A DNA stretch of 64,000 bases from Micromonospora terminaliae (GTDB taxonomy: Bacteria; Actinomycetota; Actinomycetes; Mycobacteriales; Micromonosporaceae), in assembly GCF_009671205.1 (NCBI RefSeq), contig NZ_CP045309.1:5270001-5334000 (forward strand). Reading direction: 5' to 3'. Position numbers and translations under genes: made by a program. This document shows, in pieces, positions 46,348 through 54,984 of this stretch. Within the stretch, counting starts at the first letter, position 1; every line of letters begins with the position of its first letter. The notes under the pieces are model-generated. The model ran no database searches. It saw nothing but the letters and a program-made list of their open reading frames with translations, and was not told the DNA's origin.

Positions 46348-46681
46348 CTCTCACCTCTGTCATGCGCATGTGTTCACGCCGAGCTGTGACTCAGTCCGTG
46401 TGCGGGAGGCTATGACACGACACACAAGATGCGGAACGCCCGCGAGGCAATCGCTACCAAGCCGACACCAAGTGGCCGGGTCTGACAGCCCGCGATCTCC
46501 CGACAAACAGGACTGTCACAGCCATGAGCAGATAGTGGGACCGGACGGATCACCGCAAAACGGGGCAGTCGTCCGCCGACCGACGAGCACGTGGCGAATC
46601 GCACCCGTCCCACATTGCGGATGCCGGAACGACGCCGGCCGGCCCCCGCAAGGGGACCGGCCGGCCTGGTCGTCGCTCCGG
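46348..46681. promoter_or_regulatory. Intergenic region: dpp promoter and recR terminator
   Basis: About 330 bases without a gene. On the minus strand it should contain the dpp promoter (lower-GC stretch around 46410-46560) and, near its right end, the recR terminator. I see no binding site I can name. Confidence 0.5.
46634..46665 (-). terminator. recR terminator
   Basis: GCCGGCCGGCCCC (46634-46646) pairs with GGGGACCGGCCGGC (46652-46665), one mismatch, about 17 bases after the recR stop. Confidence 0.75.
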
Positions 46682-47275
46682 TCAGATCGCCCTGCGGCCC
46701 TCGAACGCGCGGCCCAGGGTGATCTCGTCGGCGTACTCGAGGTCGCCACCGACCGGCAAGCCGCTGGCCAGCCGGGTCACCGCGATGCCCATCGGCTTCA
46801 CCATGAGCGCCAGATAGGTCGCGGTCGCCTCGCCCTCGGTGTTCGGGTCGGTGGCGAGGATCAGCTCGCGGACCGTGCCCCCGCCCAGCCGGGTCATCAG
46901 CTCCCGGATCCGCAGGTTGTCCGGGCCGATGCCCTCCAGCGGATTGATGGCGCCGCCGAGCACGTGGTAGCGGCCACGGAACTCGCCGGTCCGCTCGATC
47001 GCCACGACGTCCTTCGGCTCCTCGACCACGCAGAGCACCTCGTCGGTGCGCCGCGGGTCACGGCAGATCCGGCACTGCTCCGACTCGGCCACGTTGTAGC
47101 AGGTCGTGCAGAACCGCACCAGGTCCTTGACCTTGCGCAGCGCACCGGCCAGCCGGTTGACGTCGGCGGGGTCCGCCGAGAGGACGTGGAACGCGATCCG
47201 CTGGGCGCTCTTCGGGCCCACGCCCGGCAGCCGGCCCAGCTCGTCGATCAGGTCCTGGATGGCACCCTCGTACAT
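46682..47275 (-). CDS. recR: Recombination mediator RecR
   Basis: A 197-residue DNA-binding protein of the RecFOR pathway that loads RecA at gaps. It shows the N-terminal helix-hairpin-helix [20 protein letters not shown], a C4 zinc finger ([18 protein letters not shown]) and a TOPRIM domain ([21 protein letters not shown]) with a conserved C-terminus [28 protein letters not shown] walk. Third in the dnaX-ebfC-recR operon, eight bases after ebfC. Confidence 0.97.
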   Translation of the reverse strand: MYEGAIQDLIDELGRLPGVGPKSAQRIAFHVLSADPADVNRLAGALRKVKDLVRFCTTCYNVAESEQCRICRDPRRTDEVLCVVEEPKDVVAIERTGEFRGRYHVLGGAINPLEGIGPDNLRIRELMTRLGGGTVRELILATDPNTEGEATATYLALMVKPMGIAVTRLASGLPVGGDLEYADEITLGRAFEGRRAI

Positions 47276-47283
47276 CTGCCGGC

Positions 47284-47616
47284 TCAGAACCCGGGCAGGC
47301 CGAGGCCGCCCATCCCGCCCGCGACCGGGCCCATCTTCTTCTCGGTCAGCTCCCGGGCCGCCTCGGCGGCGTTGTGCACGGCGGCGACGACCAGGTCCTC
47401 CAGCGTCTCCACGTCCTCCGGGTCGACCGCCTTCGGGTCGATCTTGATCGCCTTCAGCTCACCGGTGCCCGCGACGGTGGCGGTGACCAGGCCACCACCG
47501 GCGGTGCCGGTCAGCTCGGCCTCGGCCAGCTCGGCCTGGGCCTTGGCGATCTGCTGCTGCATCTTCTGCGCCTGCTTCAGCATCTGCTGCATGTTCGGCT
47601 GTCCACCTGGGCGCAC
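47284..47616 (-). CDS. YbaB/EbfC family nucleoid-associated protein
   Basis: A 110-residue dimeric DNA-binding protein. After [20 protein letters not shown] it has a long coiled-coil ([18 protein letters not shown]), the beta-sheet core [18 protein letters not shown] and the helix [19 protein letters not shown], ending in a Gly/Met-rich tail ([16 protein letters not shown]). Conserved position between dnaX and recR. Confidence 0.95.
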   Translation of the reverse strand: MRPGGQPNMQQMLKQAQKMQQQIAKAQAELAEAELTGTAGGGLVTATVAGTGELKAIKIDPKAVDPEDVETLEDLVVAAVHNAAEAARELTEKKMGPVAGGMGGLGLPGF

Positions 47617-47699
47617 GGATGGCTCCTTCTCGCACTCGTCTGATCGGCCGCGCCCAGCCTAGTCGGGCGGCGGCACTGCTCCTCGGCGGTCGACGCGCG

Positions 47700-50630
47700 C
47701 TACCGCGCGTCCACCTCGTTGATCTTCTCGGCCCCGAACGCCTCGCGGAGGAGCTGCACCGCCTGCTCCTCGCTGGACTGCCGGGCGGTCCGCTCGTCGA
47801 TCACGTCGTCGAGCGGCTCGTCGCCCGGATCGAAGCCCTCGTAGGCGGGTGCCGCCGGGGCCGGCGCCGCCGACCGGTTGCCGACCGGCCCGTCGTAGTC
47901 GGGGTCGTAGGGCGGCTCACCGGCCCAGTCGGCGTCGGCGGTCTTCCGGGCCGCCTGCGCCGCCCGGGGACCCTTGCCGGGGCCACCACCGGCGGCGGCC
48001 GCCGCCGCAGCCGCCCGGGCCGCCGCGATCGCGCTGTTCTTCGGCGTGCCACCGCCCGCCGGGGTGCCCGCCGGTCCGGCCGGCTTCGGTACGACGGGCG
48101 CGGTGCCGCCCGCCGCGGTGGCGACCGTTGTCGTCGCGGTCGTCTCGGTCGTCGCGGTCGCCGAGATGGCAGCCGTGGTTCTGGCTGCCGCGCCACCCGG
48201 ACGGGCGGCCTCGGGCCAGTCGTCAGCGTCGGCGGCAGCCGTCGGGGCAGCGCCGTCACCGGTCGGCTGGCCGGCGCCTCCCGGTCGGGCCGGCTCCGGC
48301 CAGTCCTCCTCGTCGTCGTCCCCGCCAGCAGCCGTCCCAGGTGTGGACGGGCCGGACGGCCGGCGGGCGGGACCGCCGGACGGCGCCGACGCGCGGGCGG
48401 CCCCACCGGACGGGCCGGGGTTCCCGGCCGAGCCGCCGACAGGGTTCGCCGCGGAGCCGGACGGGCCGGCGTCGTTTGCGGGCCGCCCCCCGGACTGGTT
48501 TGCGGAAGCACCGGGCCGCCCCCCGGCCTGGTTCCCGGAAGCACCGGACGGGCCGGCCATGTCCCCGGGCCGGCCCCCCACGTGGCTCCCCGGTGCGCCG
48601 GACGAGCCGGCGGTCCGGGTCGGGCCCGCGGCGGCTGGTGCCGCATCCGCGCTGTCCGGGCCGGCCGCCGGGCGTGCCGGGGTGGCCTCCGGCGCCGGAC
48701 GGGACGAGCCCGAGGGCCGGGCCGGGCCGCCGAGCGAGGCCGCACCCCGCTCGCCGGCCACCTCGCACCGGATCTGCCAGCGGCCGCCCAGCTCCTCGTA
48801 GAGCGCGTCGGTCAGCACGGCGGCGTGGTCGGCCATCATCTTGGCCAGCACCGTCGACTTCACGGTCAGCACCAGCGTGTCGCCGTCCAGGTCGCGGACC
48901 ACCGCGTCCCGCATCAGCGCCGCGATCCGCTTGTTGCTCCGGTTGACCTTGCCGACCACCTCGGGCCAGACCCGGCGCACCGCGACGGCGTCCAGAGCGC
49001 CGGCCGGGGCCGCACCGGGGCGCGGCGGCTCGGGGGTGGCCGGATCGGGCAGCACCGCCGAGGCCGGGACCGGCCGCCGGGCCGCGCCGGAGGTCGCACC
49101 GCCGGCCGTCGAGCCGCCAGCCGTCGAGCCACCCGACGCCGGACCGCCGGACGCCGGGTCGGTCGGGCCCGGGGCGGGCCGGGCCCGACCGGAGCTGTCC
49201 GCGGGACGGACACCCGGACCGGGCTGGGCGGGACCGCTCTCGGCCGGGTCGGCCGGGCGGGCCGCCGGGGCCGAGCGGGCACCGGCCGCCGCGGCGGCGG
49301 CGCGGGCGGCGGCCGCCCCGGTCGGGGCACCGGCAGCCGCCGGCGTGCCGGCGGTCTCCGGGTCGGGCGCGGCGGCAGCCGCGGCCGGGGCGGAAGGCGC
49401 CGGGCGTACCCCAGGGGCGGAGCCGACCGGCGCGGAGCCGGCGGCGGCCGGCGGCGGCTCGGCGCCACCCAGGGTGAGCCGGCGTTCCATCCGCTCGAGG
49501 CGCTGGAGCAGGCCACCGGACGAGTCGTCCACGCCCGGCAGCAGCATGCGGGCGCAGATCAGCTCGAGCAGCAGCCGGGGCGCGGTGGTGCCGCGCATCT
49601 CGACCAGGCCGTTGTGCACGATGTCGGCGCAGCGGGACAGGGTGGCCGGGCCGAGCCGCTGGGCCTGGGCGGCCATCCGCTCGATCTGGTCGTCGGGGCC
49701 GTCGATGAGGCCCTTGGCGGCGGCGTCCGGCACCTGCTGCATGACGATCAGGTCGCGCAGCCGTTCCAGCAGGTCGGAGGCGAACCGGCGCGGGTCGTGC
49801 CCGGCCTCCGCGACCCGGTCGACGGTGGCGTACGCGGCGGCGCCGTCACCGGCGGCCAGCGCGTCGCACATCTCGTCGATCAGCGCGGAGTCGGTGACGC
49901 CGAGCAGCGCGGCGGCCCGGGCGTAGCTGACCCCCTCGGGGCCGGCGCCGGCGATGAGCTGGTCGAGCACGGAGAGACTGTCCCGGGCGCTGCCGCCACC
50001 GGCGCGCACCACCAGCGGGAAGACCGCCGGCTCGACCTTGACCCCCTCGGCCTCGGTCAGCTGCTCCAGGTAGGGCCGGAGCACCTTCGGCGGGATGAGC
50101 CGGAACGGGTAGTGGTGGGTCCGCGACTTGATCGTGCCGAGGACCTTCTCCGGCTCGGTGGTGGCGAAGATGAACTTGACGTACTCCGGGGGCTCCTCGA
50201 CCAGCTTGAGCAGGGCGTTGAAGCCGGCCGACGAGACCATGTGCGCCTCGTCGATGACATAGATCTTGAAGCGGCTGCGGGCCGGCGCGAAGAAGGCCTT
50301 CTCGCGCAGCTCGCGGGCGTCGTCGACGCCGCCGTGGCTGGCCGCGTCGATCTCGATGACGTCGATCGAGCCGGCGCCGTCGGTGGCCAGCGAGCGGCAC
50401 GACTCACACTGCCCGCACGGCTCCGGCGTGGGCCCCTGCTCGCAGTTGAGCGAGCGGGCCAGGATGCGGGCGCTGGAGGTCTTGCCGCAGCCGCGGGGGC
50501 CGGAGAAGAGGTAGGCGTGGTTGAGCCGCCCGCTGCGCAGCGCCTGCGACAGCGGCTCGGTCACGTGCTCCTGGCCGATGACCTCGGCGAACGTACGGGG
50601 CCGGTACTTGCGGTAAAGGGCCAGTGCCAC
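47700..50630 (-). CDS. dnaX: DNA polymerase III subunits gamma/tau, with very long disordered linker
   Basis: A 976-residue clamp-loader ATPase. Start VALALYRKYRPRTF; Walker A GPRGCGKT at 44-51; a four-Cys zinc module (63, 72, 75, 78); DEAH box IDEAHM; sensor SRTHHYPFRL. The AAA+ and lid domains extend to about 365. The remaining 600 residues are Ala/Pro/Gly-rich, with a tau-like folded segment near 520-620 (VRRVWPEVVGKVNRSNKRIAALMRDAVV) and Gly/Ser/Asn repeats after it. The C-terminal end (EEQAVQLLREAFGAEKI) is globular again. GTG start with GGAGG upstream. Directly upstream is the SRP RNA gene. Confidence 0.96.
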   Translation of the reverse strand: MALALYRKYRPRTFAEVIGQEHVTEPLSQALRSGRLNHAYLFSGPRGCGKTSSARILARSLNCEQGPTPEPCGQCESCRSLATDGAGSIDVIEIDAASHGGVDDARELREKAFFAPARSRFKIYVIDEAHMVSSAGFNALLKLVEEPPEYVKFIFATTEPEKVLGTIKSRTHHYPFRLIPPKVLRPYLEQLTEAEGVKVEPAVFPLVVRAGGGSARDSLSVLDQLIAGAGPEGVSYARAAALLGVTDSALIDEMCDALAAGDGAAAYATVDRVAEAGHDPRRFASDLLERLRDLIVMQQVPDAAAKGLIDGPDDQIERMAAQAQRLGPATLSRCADIVHNGLVEMRGTTAPRLLLELICARMLLPGVDDSSGGLLQRLERMERRLTLGGAEPPPAAAGSAPVGSAPGVRPAPSAPAAAAAAPDPETAGTPAAAGAPTGAAAARAAAAAAGARSAPAARPADPAESGPAQPGPGVRPADSSGRARPAPGPTDPASGGPASGGSTAGGSTAGGATSGAARRPVPASAVLPDPATPEPPRPGAAPAGALDAVAVRRVWPEVVGKVNRSNKRIAALMRDAVVRDLDGDTLVLTVKSTVLAKMMADHAAVLTDALYEELGGRWQIRCEVAGERGAASLGGPARPSGSSRPAPEATPARPAAGPDSADAAPAAAGPTRTAGSSGAPGSHVGGRPGDMAGPSGASGNQAGGRPGASANQSGGRPANDAGPSGSAANPVGGSAGNPGPSGGAARASAPSGGPARRPSGPSTPGTAAGGDDDEEDWPEPARPGGAGQPTGDGAAPTAAADADDWPEAARPGGAAARTTAAISATATTETTATTTVATAAGGTAPVVPKPAGPAGTPAGGGTPKNSAIAAARAAAAAAAAGGGPGKGPRAAQAARKTADADWAGEPPYDPDYDGPVGNRSAAPAPAAPAYEGFDPGDEPLDDVIDERTARQSSEEQAVQLLREAFGAEKINEVDAR

Positions 50631-50740
50631 CCGTCCCGCCTCCTCTCGACCGAGCCATTCTGCGCCGGTCGGCCCCGGGTGACCACCCACCACCCCGTGA
50701 CCTGACCCGCAGGGACGTTACCGGCACCCGGAGACAGAAA

Positions 50741-50828
50741 GGCCCCCCGTGCACCCGTCAGAGCCCGCTTATCCTTGCTGCCTTCCGGCCCTGGGGAGGT
50801 TCACGAGATGCACGCCGCACGGGGGGTG
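50741..50828 (-). ncRNA. ffs: Signal recognition particle RNA (4.5S type)
   Basis: On the minus strand the invariant SRP domain IV core reads CCAGGGCCGGAAGGCAGCAAGG (about 50773-50794), with the GGAA tetraloop region. The ends pair: CCCCCCGTGC (50743-50752) with GCACGGGGGG (50817-50826). It binds Ffh for membrane-protein targeting. Located between tRNA-Ser and dnaX, its usual actinobacterial place. Ends are approximate to within a few bases. Confidence 0.95.
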
Positions 50829-50910
50829 CCGCCTAGCCTACCCGACCCGGGGTGGATCTTCAGGGGGTGGTGGGGTGGCCCGGCGGTCGGGGACCTGTAT
50901 CCTGGCTCGC

Positions 50911-50995
50911 GGAGGATTCGCCTAGAGGCCTAGGGCGCACGCTTGGAAAGCGTGTTGGGTTAACACCCTCACGAGTTCGAATCTCGTATCCTCCG
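50911..50995 (+). tRNA. tRNA-Ser (anticodon GGA)
   Basis: Acceptor GGAGGAT with ATCCTCC, anticodon loop TTGGAAA giving GGA, long variable arm (TGTTGGGTTAACACCCTCACG region) and T arm GAGTTCGAATCTC. The CCA end is not encoded. Confidence 0.97.
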
Positions 50996-51114
50996 CCGTC
51001 GACGCAGGGGCCGGCTCTCGCCGTGGGGCCGGCCCTTCGTCGTTCCCTGAGCCGCGCGAACGCCGCGTCTGATCGCCGCCAGACTCGCCGCCCGCCACCG
51101 ACCAGGCTGGTGGC

Positions 51115-51858
51115 ATGAACGGAGTTCTGGACGGAAAAGTGGCATTGGTGACCGGCGGCAGCCGCGGTATCGGGGCGGCGGTGGCCCTGCGGCTGGCCCG
51201 GGAGGGCGCCGACGTGGCACTCACCTACGAGCGGCGGGCCGACCGGGCGGCCGAGCTGGTCGAGCAGATCAAGGCGGTCGGGCGGCGGGCCCTGGCGGTA
51301 CGGGCCGACAGCGCCGAGCCGGCGGCGGCCCGCGCGGCGGTCGACCGGGTCGCCGGCGAGTTCGGCCGGCTCGACGTGCTGGTCAACAACGCCGGCGTGT
51401 TCCTGACCGGCCCGGTGACCGAGCTGGGCCCGGACGAGGTCGAGCGGACCATCGCGGTCAACGTGCGGGCGCCGTTCGTGTTCGCCCAGGCGGCGGTCCG
51501 GCACCTGACCGACGGCGGCCGGATCGTGAACATCGGCAGCAACGTGGCCGAGCGGGCCGTGTTCCCCGGTCTCGCCCTCTACTCGATGAGCAAGACCGCC
51601 CTGACCGGCCTGACCCGGGGCCTCGCCCGGGAACTGGGCGGCCGGGGGATCACCGCGAACCTGGTCGTCCCCGGGCCGACCGACACCGACGCGAACCCGG
51701 CGGACGGGCCGAACGCGGACGTCATCCGCGCCTTCACGGCCCTGGGCCGCTACGCCGACCCGGCGGAGATCGCCGCGGTCGTGGCCTTCCTGGCCGGGCC
51801 GGACGGCGGGTACGTGACCGGCGCGACGATCAACGCCGACGGCGGCTTCACGAGCTGA
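51115..51858 (+). CDS. SDR-family oxidoreductase (FabG-like)
   Basis: A 247-residue NAD(P)-dependent short-chain dehydrogenase/reductase. Cofactor motif TGGSRGIG, then VNNAG, the catalytic Ser in NIGSNVA and the Tyr-x-x-x-Lys as YSMSK. The C-terminus YVTGATINADGGF is typical of FabG-like reductases. Its last 40 bases are tandemly duplicated just after the stop (see repeat at 51821-51902). Substrate not deducible. Transcribed rightward 120 bases after tRNA-Ser; convergent with an MFS gene. Confidence 0.93.
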   Translation: MNGVLDGKVALVTGGSRGIGAAVALRLAREGADVALTYERRADRAAELVEQIKAVGRRALAVRADSAEPAAARAAVDRVAGEFGRLDVLVNNAGVFLTGPVTELGPDEVERTIAVNVRAPFVFAQAAVRHLTDGGRIVNIGSNVAERAVFPGLALYSMSKTALTGLTRGLARELGGRGITANLVVPGPTDTDANPADGPNADVIRAFTALGRYADPAEIAAVVAFLAGPDGGYVTGATINADGGFTS

Positions 51859-51902
51859 CCCCGCGCGACGATCAACGCGGACGGCGGCTTCACGAGCTGA
51901 CC
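51821..51902 (+). repeat. 40-bp tandem duplication of the SDR gene's 3' end
   Basis: 51821-51860 and 51863-51902 are identical in 39 of 40 bases (C to G at one position), separated by two bases. Each copy ends with GGCTTCACGAGCTGACC and so repeats the last SDR codons and stop. The second copy supplies the stop and last codons of the convergent MFS gene. Confidence 0.95.
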
Positions 51903-53122
51903 GGCGACGTGTCCGAGCGCGGGGCGGCGGCCGGCGGCGGGGCGGGACGGGGCCCGCGCAGGGCCCAGCCGGCGAGCAGGAGCGCGCCGGCCGCCCCGGC
52001 AAGCTGGATCACCCGGTGGTCGGCGAAGGCCAGCAGGCTCGCGCCGGCCAGCACGGCGAGCGTGCCGGGGCCGAAGGTCAGCGTGTTCACGGTCGCGGAG
52101 ACCCGCCCCAGCAGCGCGTTGGGTGTCTCCCGCTGGACCGCCGTCCAGACGTTGATCAGCACCAGCGGAGCGCCGACGCCGACCGCCACGGTGCCGGCGG
52201 CCACCGGGGCCAGACCGGGCGCGGCCCGCAGCGCGAGGCCGGCGGCCAGGAGCGCGACCGCCACCGCCGTCACCCGCCGGTCGCCGAGCCGGCGCAGCAG
52301 CGTCCCGGCGGCCAGTCCACCGACCAGCGAGCCGACGCCCTGCATCGTGCCAAGCACCCCGTTGAACTCCGGCGGCCGGTGCAGACCGTCGTCCACCACG
52401 GCGTACGCGAGGGCGCCGTTGAGCCCGATCAGCAGCATGGCGGCGCCGGTGCAGGCGACGAGGTGCCGCAGGGCGGCGTGCCGGCGGAGGTGGCCCAGCC
52501 CCTCGGCGAGCTGGCGGGTCCACGGTTCGCGGGGCGGTGGGGCCGTCTCGCGTACCCGGATGAGGGCGAGCAGCAGCGCGGCGAGCGCGAAGGTGGCGGC
52601 GTCGAGCAGCACCACGGGATGCCCGCCGTACGCGGCGAAGAGGCCGGCGCCGGCCAGCGGGGCGACCAGCTTCATGCCCTCGTTGACCGTCGTCCGCAGC
52701 CCGTTGAAGTCGCCGAGCAACTCGCCGGGGACCACGGCCGGCATTAGCGCCGCCTCGGCCGAGTCGATCAGCACGAAGCTGACCCCGTACGCGACCGTGA
52801 CCGCGAAGATCAGCCAGACCCGGGTGGCGGAGTCGACCAGCAGCAGCACCGGCAGCAGGGCGGCCATGGCCAGGTGCAGCACGACGAGCAGCGGCCGGCG
52901 GGGAAACCGGTCGGCCAGCACCCCGATGAGCGGGGCGACCAGGGTGGGCCCCCAGGTGCCCAGCGTGACCAGCCCGGCCAGGCTGCTCGACCCGGTGAGG
53001 TCCTTCACCCAGATCCCGGCCACCAGGAGCATGGCCGCCGTGCCGAAGCCGGACACCAGGACGGCGGCCAGGTAGCGGCCCGCGTCGCGGTTGCCCAGCA
53101 CTCTGGTCGTACCCCAGCTCAT
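51890..53122 (-). CDS. MFS transporter (enterobactin-exporter-like group)
   Basis: A 410-residue membrane protein with about twelve helices of the MFS_3/EntS-like group: FGTAAMLLVAGIWVKDLTGSSSLAGLV in helix 1, PLIGVLADRFPRRPLLV in the 2-3 loop, FNGLRTTVNEGMKLVAPLAGA in helix 5. ATG chosen by GGGGGAGGTGCC immediately upstream. Divergent from an ArsR-family regulator with an operator-like palindrome between; the pump is the likely target. Its last four codons come from the duplicated SDR sequence. Confidence 0.92.
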   Translation of the reverse strand: MSWGTTRVLGNRDAGRYLAAVLVSGFGTAAMLLVAGIWVKDLTGSSSLAGLVTLGTWGPTLVAPLIGVLADRFPRRPLLVVLHLAMAALLPVLLLVDSATRVWLIFAVTVAYGVSFVLIDSAEAALMPAVVPGELLGDFNGLRTTVNEGMKLVAPLAGAGLFAAYGGHPVVLLDAATFALAALLLALIRVRETAPPPREPWTRQLAEGLGHLRRHAALRHLVACTGAAMLLIGLNGALAYAVVDDGLHRPPEFNGVLGTMQGVGSLVGGLAAGTLLRRLGDRRVTAVAVALLAAGLALRAAPGLAPVAAGTVAVGVGAPLVLINVWTAVQRETPNALLGRVSATVNTLTFGPGTLAVLAGASLLAFADHRVIQLAGAAGALLLAGWALRGPRPAPPPAAAPRSDTSPVSS

Positions 53123-53161
53123 GGCACCTCCCCCGTGCGGTGCCGATTCTGTCCACACCCG

Positions 53162-53185
53162 ACCCCCAAGTCAATGCTTGGGGGT
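53162..53185. promoter_or_regulatory. Operator-like palindrome between the ArsR regulator and MFS pump
   Basis: ACCCCCAAG and CTTGGGGGT form perfect 9-bp arms around a six-base centre (TCAATG), 25 bases before the regulator's start and 40 bases before the pump's. Size and position fit an ArsR-family dimer site. Confidence 0.75.
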
Positions 53186-53210
53186 TGGCGCTCCCGTCGG
53201 GTGCGGTTCA

Positions 53211-53741
53211 ATGGCGGCCGTGAGCACCACCGATCCGCGCCTGCGCGCGCTGGCCCATCCGGTACGACTGCGCATGCTCTCGCTGCTCTGGAGCGCGCCG
53301 CTCTCCGCCGCCGCGCTGGCCCGGGAGCTGGCCATCTCGCACGCCCTGGCCAGCCAGCACCTGCGCCGGCTGGACGCCGCCGGCCTGGTCGAGCTGGCCG
53401 ACGTGCGCGCCCGGCGCGGCGGCCGGGAACGCCGCTACCGCGCGGTACGCGGCCCCTGGCTCACCGAGCAGCAGGAGGGGCAGCCGCTGCTCGCCGAGTC
53501 GCTCGCCCGCAACCTGCTCGACCGGGTGGCCCACCGCGCCCCCGGCACGCCCGGCGTCACCACCGACGCGGAGCTGTGGGTGTCCCCCGACGCCTGGGCG
53601 GCGGCGCGCCGCCGGTTGCACGCGATCATGACCGAGCTGCACGACGCCGCCCAGCCGCCGCACGCTCCCGGTACGGTCCGGGTGGGCGCCACCCTCATGG
53701 CCTTCGAGATGGCCGACCCGCCGCCGGCCGCCGAGGGCTGA
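53211..53741 (+). CDS. ArsR-family transcriptional regulator
   Basis: A 176-residue regulator with an N-terminal winged helix-turn-helix (about 10-80): RALAHPVRLRMLSLLWSAPLSAAALARELAISHALASQHLRRLDAAGLVE. The C-terminal part (about 95-160) is helical, of the HTH_20 type seen with MFS pumps, and has no metal-binding cysteine cluster, so it does not sense arsenic. ATG at 53211, 25 bases after the palindrome; the frame starts earlier but overlaps the pump's promoter. Probably represses the divergent MFS gene and itself. Confidence 0.9.
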   Translation: MAAVSTTDPRLRALAHPVRLRMLSLLWSAPLSAAALARELAISHALASQHLRRLDAAGLVELADVRARRGGRERRYRAVRGPWLTEQQEGQPLLAESLARNLLDRVAHRAPGTPGVTTDAELWVSPDAWAAARRRLHAIMTELHDAAQPPHAPGTVRVGATLMAFEMADPPPAAEG

Positions 53742-53745
53742 CCGG

Positions 53746-53780
53746 CCGTCGTACACATGTTCCATCCACAGCCTGTGGAC
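53746..53780 (-). promoter_or_regulatory. Copy 2 of the 35-bp bipartite motif
   Basis: Reverse complement reads GTCCACAG-G-CTGTGGAT followed by GGAACATGTGTACGA. The GAACATGTGTAC part differs from the actinobacterial SOS-box core GAACATGTGTTC at one base. It begins five bases after the ArsR stop and ends 14 bases before the ATG of the next gene, overlapping where a promoter for that gene should be. Opposite orientation to copy 1 at 27652-27686. Confidence 0.75.
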
Positions 53781-53794
53781 GCCGAGGGGAATGG

Positions 53795-54409
53795 ATGAGT
53801 TACCAGCTCAGCGCGGTGGTCGCGGACGTCGAGCTGCTCCGCGAGCAGACCGCCGGGCTGGACCACGCGGTCCTCGCCGCGCTCCGCCAGGACTTCGCGC
53901 TGCTGCCGGTCACCCCGCAACTGGTCGAGGAGCTGACCGGCCGGCTGCCGGACTTCGCCACCGGCGAGCCGTCGGCGGAACACCCCTTCCACCTCGTCCT
54001 CTCGCCCGCCCTGTCGGAGCTGCTCGCCCGCTGGTCCCGGCCGGGGCCGGTGGCGTACCTGGAGGCGGAGTTCACCGGCGGGCTGGGCCACCAGGCTGCG
54101 GCGGTCTGGCTGGGCGGCGAGCCGAACTGGGGGCCCTGCTTCGACGACCGGCTGGACCGGCCGCGCGCCGAATGGCCGATCAACGCGGCGCTCGCCCGGC
54201 TGGGCGTCGAGCCGGGGCCGTGGATCGACCCGTTCGCCGAACTGGGCCTGCACCTCGAGCGCGAGACGGCCGGCTGGCTGGCGCACGGCCGGCGCGGGCT
54301 CTCCGCCGACTACTGGGACGAGCTGGCCGACGAGTGGGAGCTGCGGCAATCCGACCAGCAGCAGCAACCTCCTCGCCCCGGTCCCGTTGGGGACTGGGGG
54401 ATTGCATGA
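53795..54409 (+). CDS. Hypothetical protein, first of a coupled pair
   Basis: A 204-residue soluble protein with no signal peptide. Central segments HPFHLVLSPALSELLARWSRPGPVAYLEAEFTGGLGHQAAAVWLGGEPNWGP look globular, with a Gln/Pro-rich C-terminal end (QSDQQQQPPRPGP). I recognise no family. GAGGGGA precedes the ATG; the motif at 53746-53780 lies immediately upstream. Its stop overlaps the start of the next gene (ATGA). Confidence 0.8.
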   Translation: MSYQLSAVVADVELLREQTAGLDHAVLAALRQDFALLPVTPQLVEELTGRLPDFATGEPSAEHPFHLVLSPALSELLARWSRPGPVAYLEAEFTGGLGHQAAAVWLGGEPNWGPCFDDRLDRPRAEWPINAALARLGVEPGPWIDPFAELGLHLERETAGWLAHGRRGLSADYWDELADEWELRQSDQQQQPPRPGPVGDWGIA

Positions 54410-54936
54410 AACTGCGACAATTCGGATTCATCGCCGCGCTGATGGCGGCCGCCTCGATCGCCGGCAGCGGCGTCCGTCCACAGGGGGCGGACGTGCCGGC
54501 CCGGCCGGTCGGCGCCGCCGAGGTGGTGAGCCTCGACGGGCTGGGCAACGCCGCGTTCGGCGCCACCGAGGAGGACCTGACCCGGCGTGGCCTGCTGCGT
54601 ACGGACGAGGACGCCTGCGGGCCGACGCTGGCCGGGCACGGCTCGGTCAGCCCGATCTTCGTCGACGACCGGCTCGTCCTGCTCTGGCTCGACGACCCCA
54701 TGAGCACCCCCGAGGGGATCACGGTCGGCACGCCGGTCGACGCGGTGCACGACGCGTACCCGTCGGTGGTCGCCCTCGACGCTCCACAGGGGATGCAGCG
54801 GTTCGACGGGCTGCTCGCCCGCAGCGGCGACCGCGCGTACCTCTTCCTCCACGACGGCGCCACGGTCCGGAAGATCATCGCCGGGTACGCGGACTGGGCC
54901 CGCCGCCTCTTCGACGAGGGCTACGGCCCCTGCTGA
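54406..54936 (+). CDS. Secreted protein of unknown function
   Basis: A 176-residue exported protein: signal peptide MKLRQFGFIAALMAAASIAG to SGV. The mature part resembles small actinobacterial wall-associated proteins: LDGLGNAAFGATEEDLTRRGLLRTDEDACG, then SVSPIFVDDRLVLLWLDDP and GITVGTPVDAVHDAYP, ending in a lone Cys. Two cysteines could form one disulfide. It overlaps the preceding gene by four bases. Function not known; the preceding cytoplasmic partner and this one might act together. Confidence 0.8.
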   Translation: MKLRQFGFIAALMAAASIAGSGVRPQGADVPARPVGAAEVVSLDGLGNAAFGATEEDLTRRGLLRTDEDACGPTLAGHGSVSPIFVDDRLVLLWLDDPMSTPEGITVGTPVDAVHDAYPSVVALDAPQGMQRFDGLLARSGDRAYLFLHDGATVRKIIAGYADWARRLFDEGYGPC

Positions 54937-54984
54937 CCGGGGCGCGGGTTGTGCGGACACCCGCGCGGACGGTAGAGACGACGC

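Noticed and set aside
47619..50705. Long open frame on the plus strand opposite dnaX (over 1000 codons)
   Set aside because: Arg/Gly-rich low-complexity translation, mirror of the third-position GC of dnaX; no domain or ribosome site. The same holds for long frames opposite ponA2 (1919-3925), the 5'-nucleotidase (22406-23938) and leuA (35712-37502).
53162..53185. Metal-responsive operator for the ArsR regulator
   Set aside because: The palindrome is likely a genuine operator, but the regulator lacks a cysteine metal site, so metal sensing is not supported.
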